A stretch of 6,712 bases of DNA. Origin: Bacteroidaceae bacterium (lineage in GTDB: Bacteria; Bacteroidota; Bacteroidia; Bacteroidales; Bacteroidaceae). Location: assembly GCA_900772575.1 (NCBI GenBank), contig CAAHEN010000053.1:1-6712 (forward strand), given 5' to 3'. Below the pieces are notes generated by a model that was not told the origin of the DNA, did no database searches, and saw only the letters and a program-made list of their open reading frames with translations. This document shows positions 5,875 through 6,712 of this stretch, piece by piece (the first letter of the stretch is position 1; each line of letters begins with the position of its first letter). A program made the position numbers and the translations under genes.

Positions 5875-6525
5875 TCACTCGGGCAGGTAGGTGAAGAGCT
5901 GGGTGAGCGAGGCGGCGTCATTCCAACTCCAGAACTTGTCGTTCATCAGACGCTTGAAGGCACTCTTCATTTCCGGCCGCACATAGGCCTTGAAACTCGA
6001 CTCATTGGCTGGAATGACCTTGCCCTGGATATTGAAATAATAGCGAGTGGTCAGCGGGTACCCCTTGTCGAACTCGAAAGCCTGTCCGTCCAATTCGAAG
6101 AACGCGCCGGCGTCGGGGATGTCGAGGAAGGGCATGTTGTCGCCACCGGTGGTCTCGGCGCGGAGCTTCTTCTCGTTGATGGTCGTCACGCTGAGAAGGT
6201 AGTTGTAACCCTTGGAAGCCACGACGCGCCCCATCTGCTTGTTGTCGATCTTCATGTAGCGTATGGAGTCGAACTGCACGCCGAGCACGTTCTGCACAAA
6301 GGCCTCCATGACCTTGCCGTCCTTCATGAAACAGAGTGTGCTGTTTTTGAGCAGGATGTTGGCTTTGGCGGTGGTGTAACGCCCGAAGGGCTGCAGAATC
6401 TTGGCGTCTTGGAAATCCTTGAAGGCGAAGATGGAGTGGCTGCGTGGATCACCCTTCTGCTGCTGTGCGGCTACAGGGATAATCGCGGCCAGTGTCAGGA
6501 GGAGGGCACAGATGATTTTCTTCAT
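5875..6525 (-). CDS. Secreted protein of unknown function
   Basis: I do not recognise this 216-residue protein. It starts MKKIICALLLTLAAIIPVAA, a good signal peptide with likely cleavage before QQQ, and has no lipobox cysteine, so it is probably periplasmic. An in-frame ATG 19 codons upstream (6582) exists, but the added residues are polar and would bury the signal peptide, so the start at 6525 is preferred. The mature chain is mixed alpha/beta with no transmembrane segment. Its middle (about 55-170) is rich in predicted strands, such as ANILLKNSTLCFM, and FFELDGQAFEF followed by RYYFNIQGKVI. Only one cysteine (residue 65) remains after processing. The C-terminus (FWSWNDAASLTQLFTYLPE) looks helical and aromatic. 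The gene has its own terminator, so it appears monocistronic. Confidence 0.85.
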   Translation of the reverse strand: MKKIICALLLTLAAIIPVAAQQQKGDPRSHSIFAFKDFQDAKILQPFGRYTTAKANILLKNSTLCFMKDGKVMEAFVQNVLGVQFDSIRYMKIDNKQMGRVVASKGYNYLLSVTTINEKKLRAETTGGDNMPFLDIPDAGAFFELDGQAFEFDKGYPLTTRYYFNIQGKVIPANESSFKAYVRPEMKSAFKRLMNDKFWSWNDAASLTQLFTYLPE

Positions 6526-6595
6526 GGTAGTCTTGTCTTTCGCGATGGTACGATTGTGTGGTGCGCTTGCGGGAGAATGCACGATGCTTAGCAGG

Positions 6596-6626
6596 CAAAG
6601 GAACGAATTTCTCCGTTCAGACCGAA
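6596..6626 (-). promoter_or_regulatory. Possible promoter of the secreted-protein gene at 5875-6525
   Basis: On the minus strand TTCCTTTG (6603-6596) matches TAnnTTTG at five of the six defined positions. A T-rich TTTCG stretch ends 19 bases upstream (about 6627-6623), a poor -33 match. The box lies 70 bases before the ATG at 6525, a usual distance. A short inverted repeat GAACG/CGTTC (6601-6605 and 6614-6618) lies in the spacer. Support is modest. Confidence 0.35.
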
Positions 6627-6636
6627 ATTTTGCGGG

Positions 6637-6712
6637 CTAATTATCGTTAAGCCGGCTATAGGCCACACGGCGGTAGTGCCAGTAGAAGAGGGCGGCGGCG
6701 GTGATGAGGCCC
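6637..6712 (-). CDS. C-terminal end of a probable membrane protein, cut by the window edge
   Basis: One minus-strand frame entering from the right edge encodes 24 residues and then TAG at 6639-6637. They begin with a hydrophobic run (GLITAAALFYW) and end with a basic, polar tail (HYRRVAYSRLNDN). This is the look of a last transmembrane helix followed by a cytoplasmic tail with positive charges just inside the membrane. GC-rich third positions fit the neighbouring genes. The piece is too short to assign a family. It ends about 111 bases before the ATG of the next gene on the same strand, with no clear terminator between them. Confidence 0.6.
   Translation of the reverse strand, partial: GLITAAALFYWHYRRVAYSRLNDN

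Noticed and set aside
6526..6582. Start of the secreted-protein gene at the upstream ATG (6582)
   Set aside because: The added 19 residues are polar and precede an otherwise perfect MKK-type signal peptide, and the lower ATG is the natural start.

Overview
The window looks like a chromosomal segment from a GC-rich member of the Bacteroidota, probably order Bacteroidales (Prevotella-like). The evidence is the Bacteroidota-type -7 promoter boxes (TAnnTTTG) before several transcription units, the absence of Shine-Dalgarno sequences, a tRNA without an encoded CCA, and proteins of Bacteroidota character (thymidine kinase, GH20 hexosaminidase, TrmD, helix-hairpin-helix protein). The genus assignment is inference; nothing in the window fixes it.

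Layout, left to right. Positions 1-681 (minus) hold most of a LacX-type aldose 1-epimerase, cut at its C-terminus by the window edge. Positions 682-958 are a divergent intergenic region. It carries a candidate promoter and a strong GC-rich inverted repeat for the epimerase, and a well-formed promoter for a plus-strand tRNA-Pro(GGG) at 959-1033, which ends in an intrinsic terminator at 1039-1090.

From 5599 down to 1175 runs a five-gene minus-strand cluster, in transcription order: a secreted DUF3828-like protein, thymidine kinase (tdk), a secreted GH20 beta-N-acetylhexosaminidase, TrmD, and a membrane-anchored ComEA-like helix-hairpin-helix protein. Gaps are 13, 32, 45 and 9 bases, so one transcript is likely. 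Convergent with it is the tRNA-Pro(GGG). Its G36-G37 makes it a classic class of TrmD substrate, so the tRNA and its probable modifying enzyme lie close together.

Positions 5600-5874 contain candidate promoters for that operon and a strong minus-strand terminator for the gene to its right. That gene (5875-6525, minus) encodes a secreted protein I do not recognise. At the right edge the last 24 codons of another minus-strand gene, apparently a membrane protein, end at 6637.

No mobile element, CRISPR array, phage gene or defence system is visible. The region is mostly housekeeping. The points worth a second look are the tRNA-Pro/trmD pairing, an unusual Phe in the glycine-rich loop of TrmD, the terminator-promoter overlap near 5770, the inverted repeat before the epimerase gene, and the two secreted proteins of unknown role.
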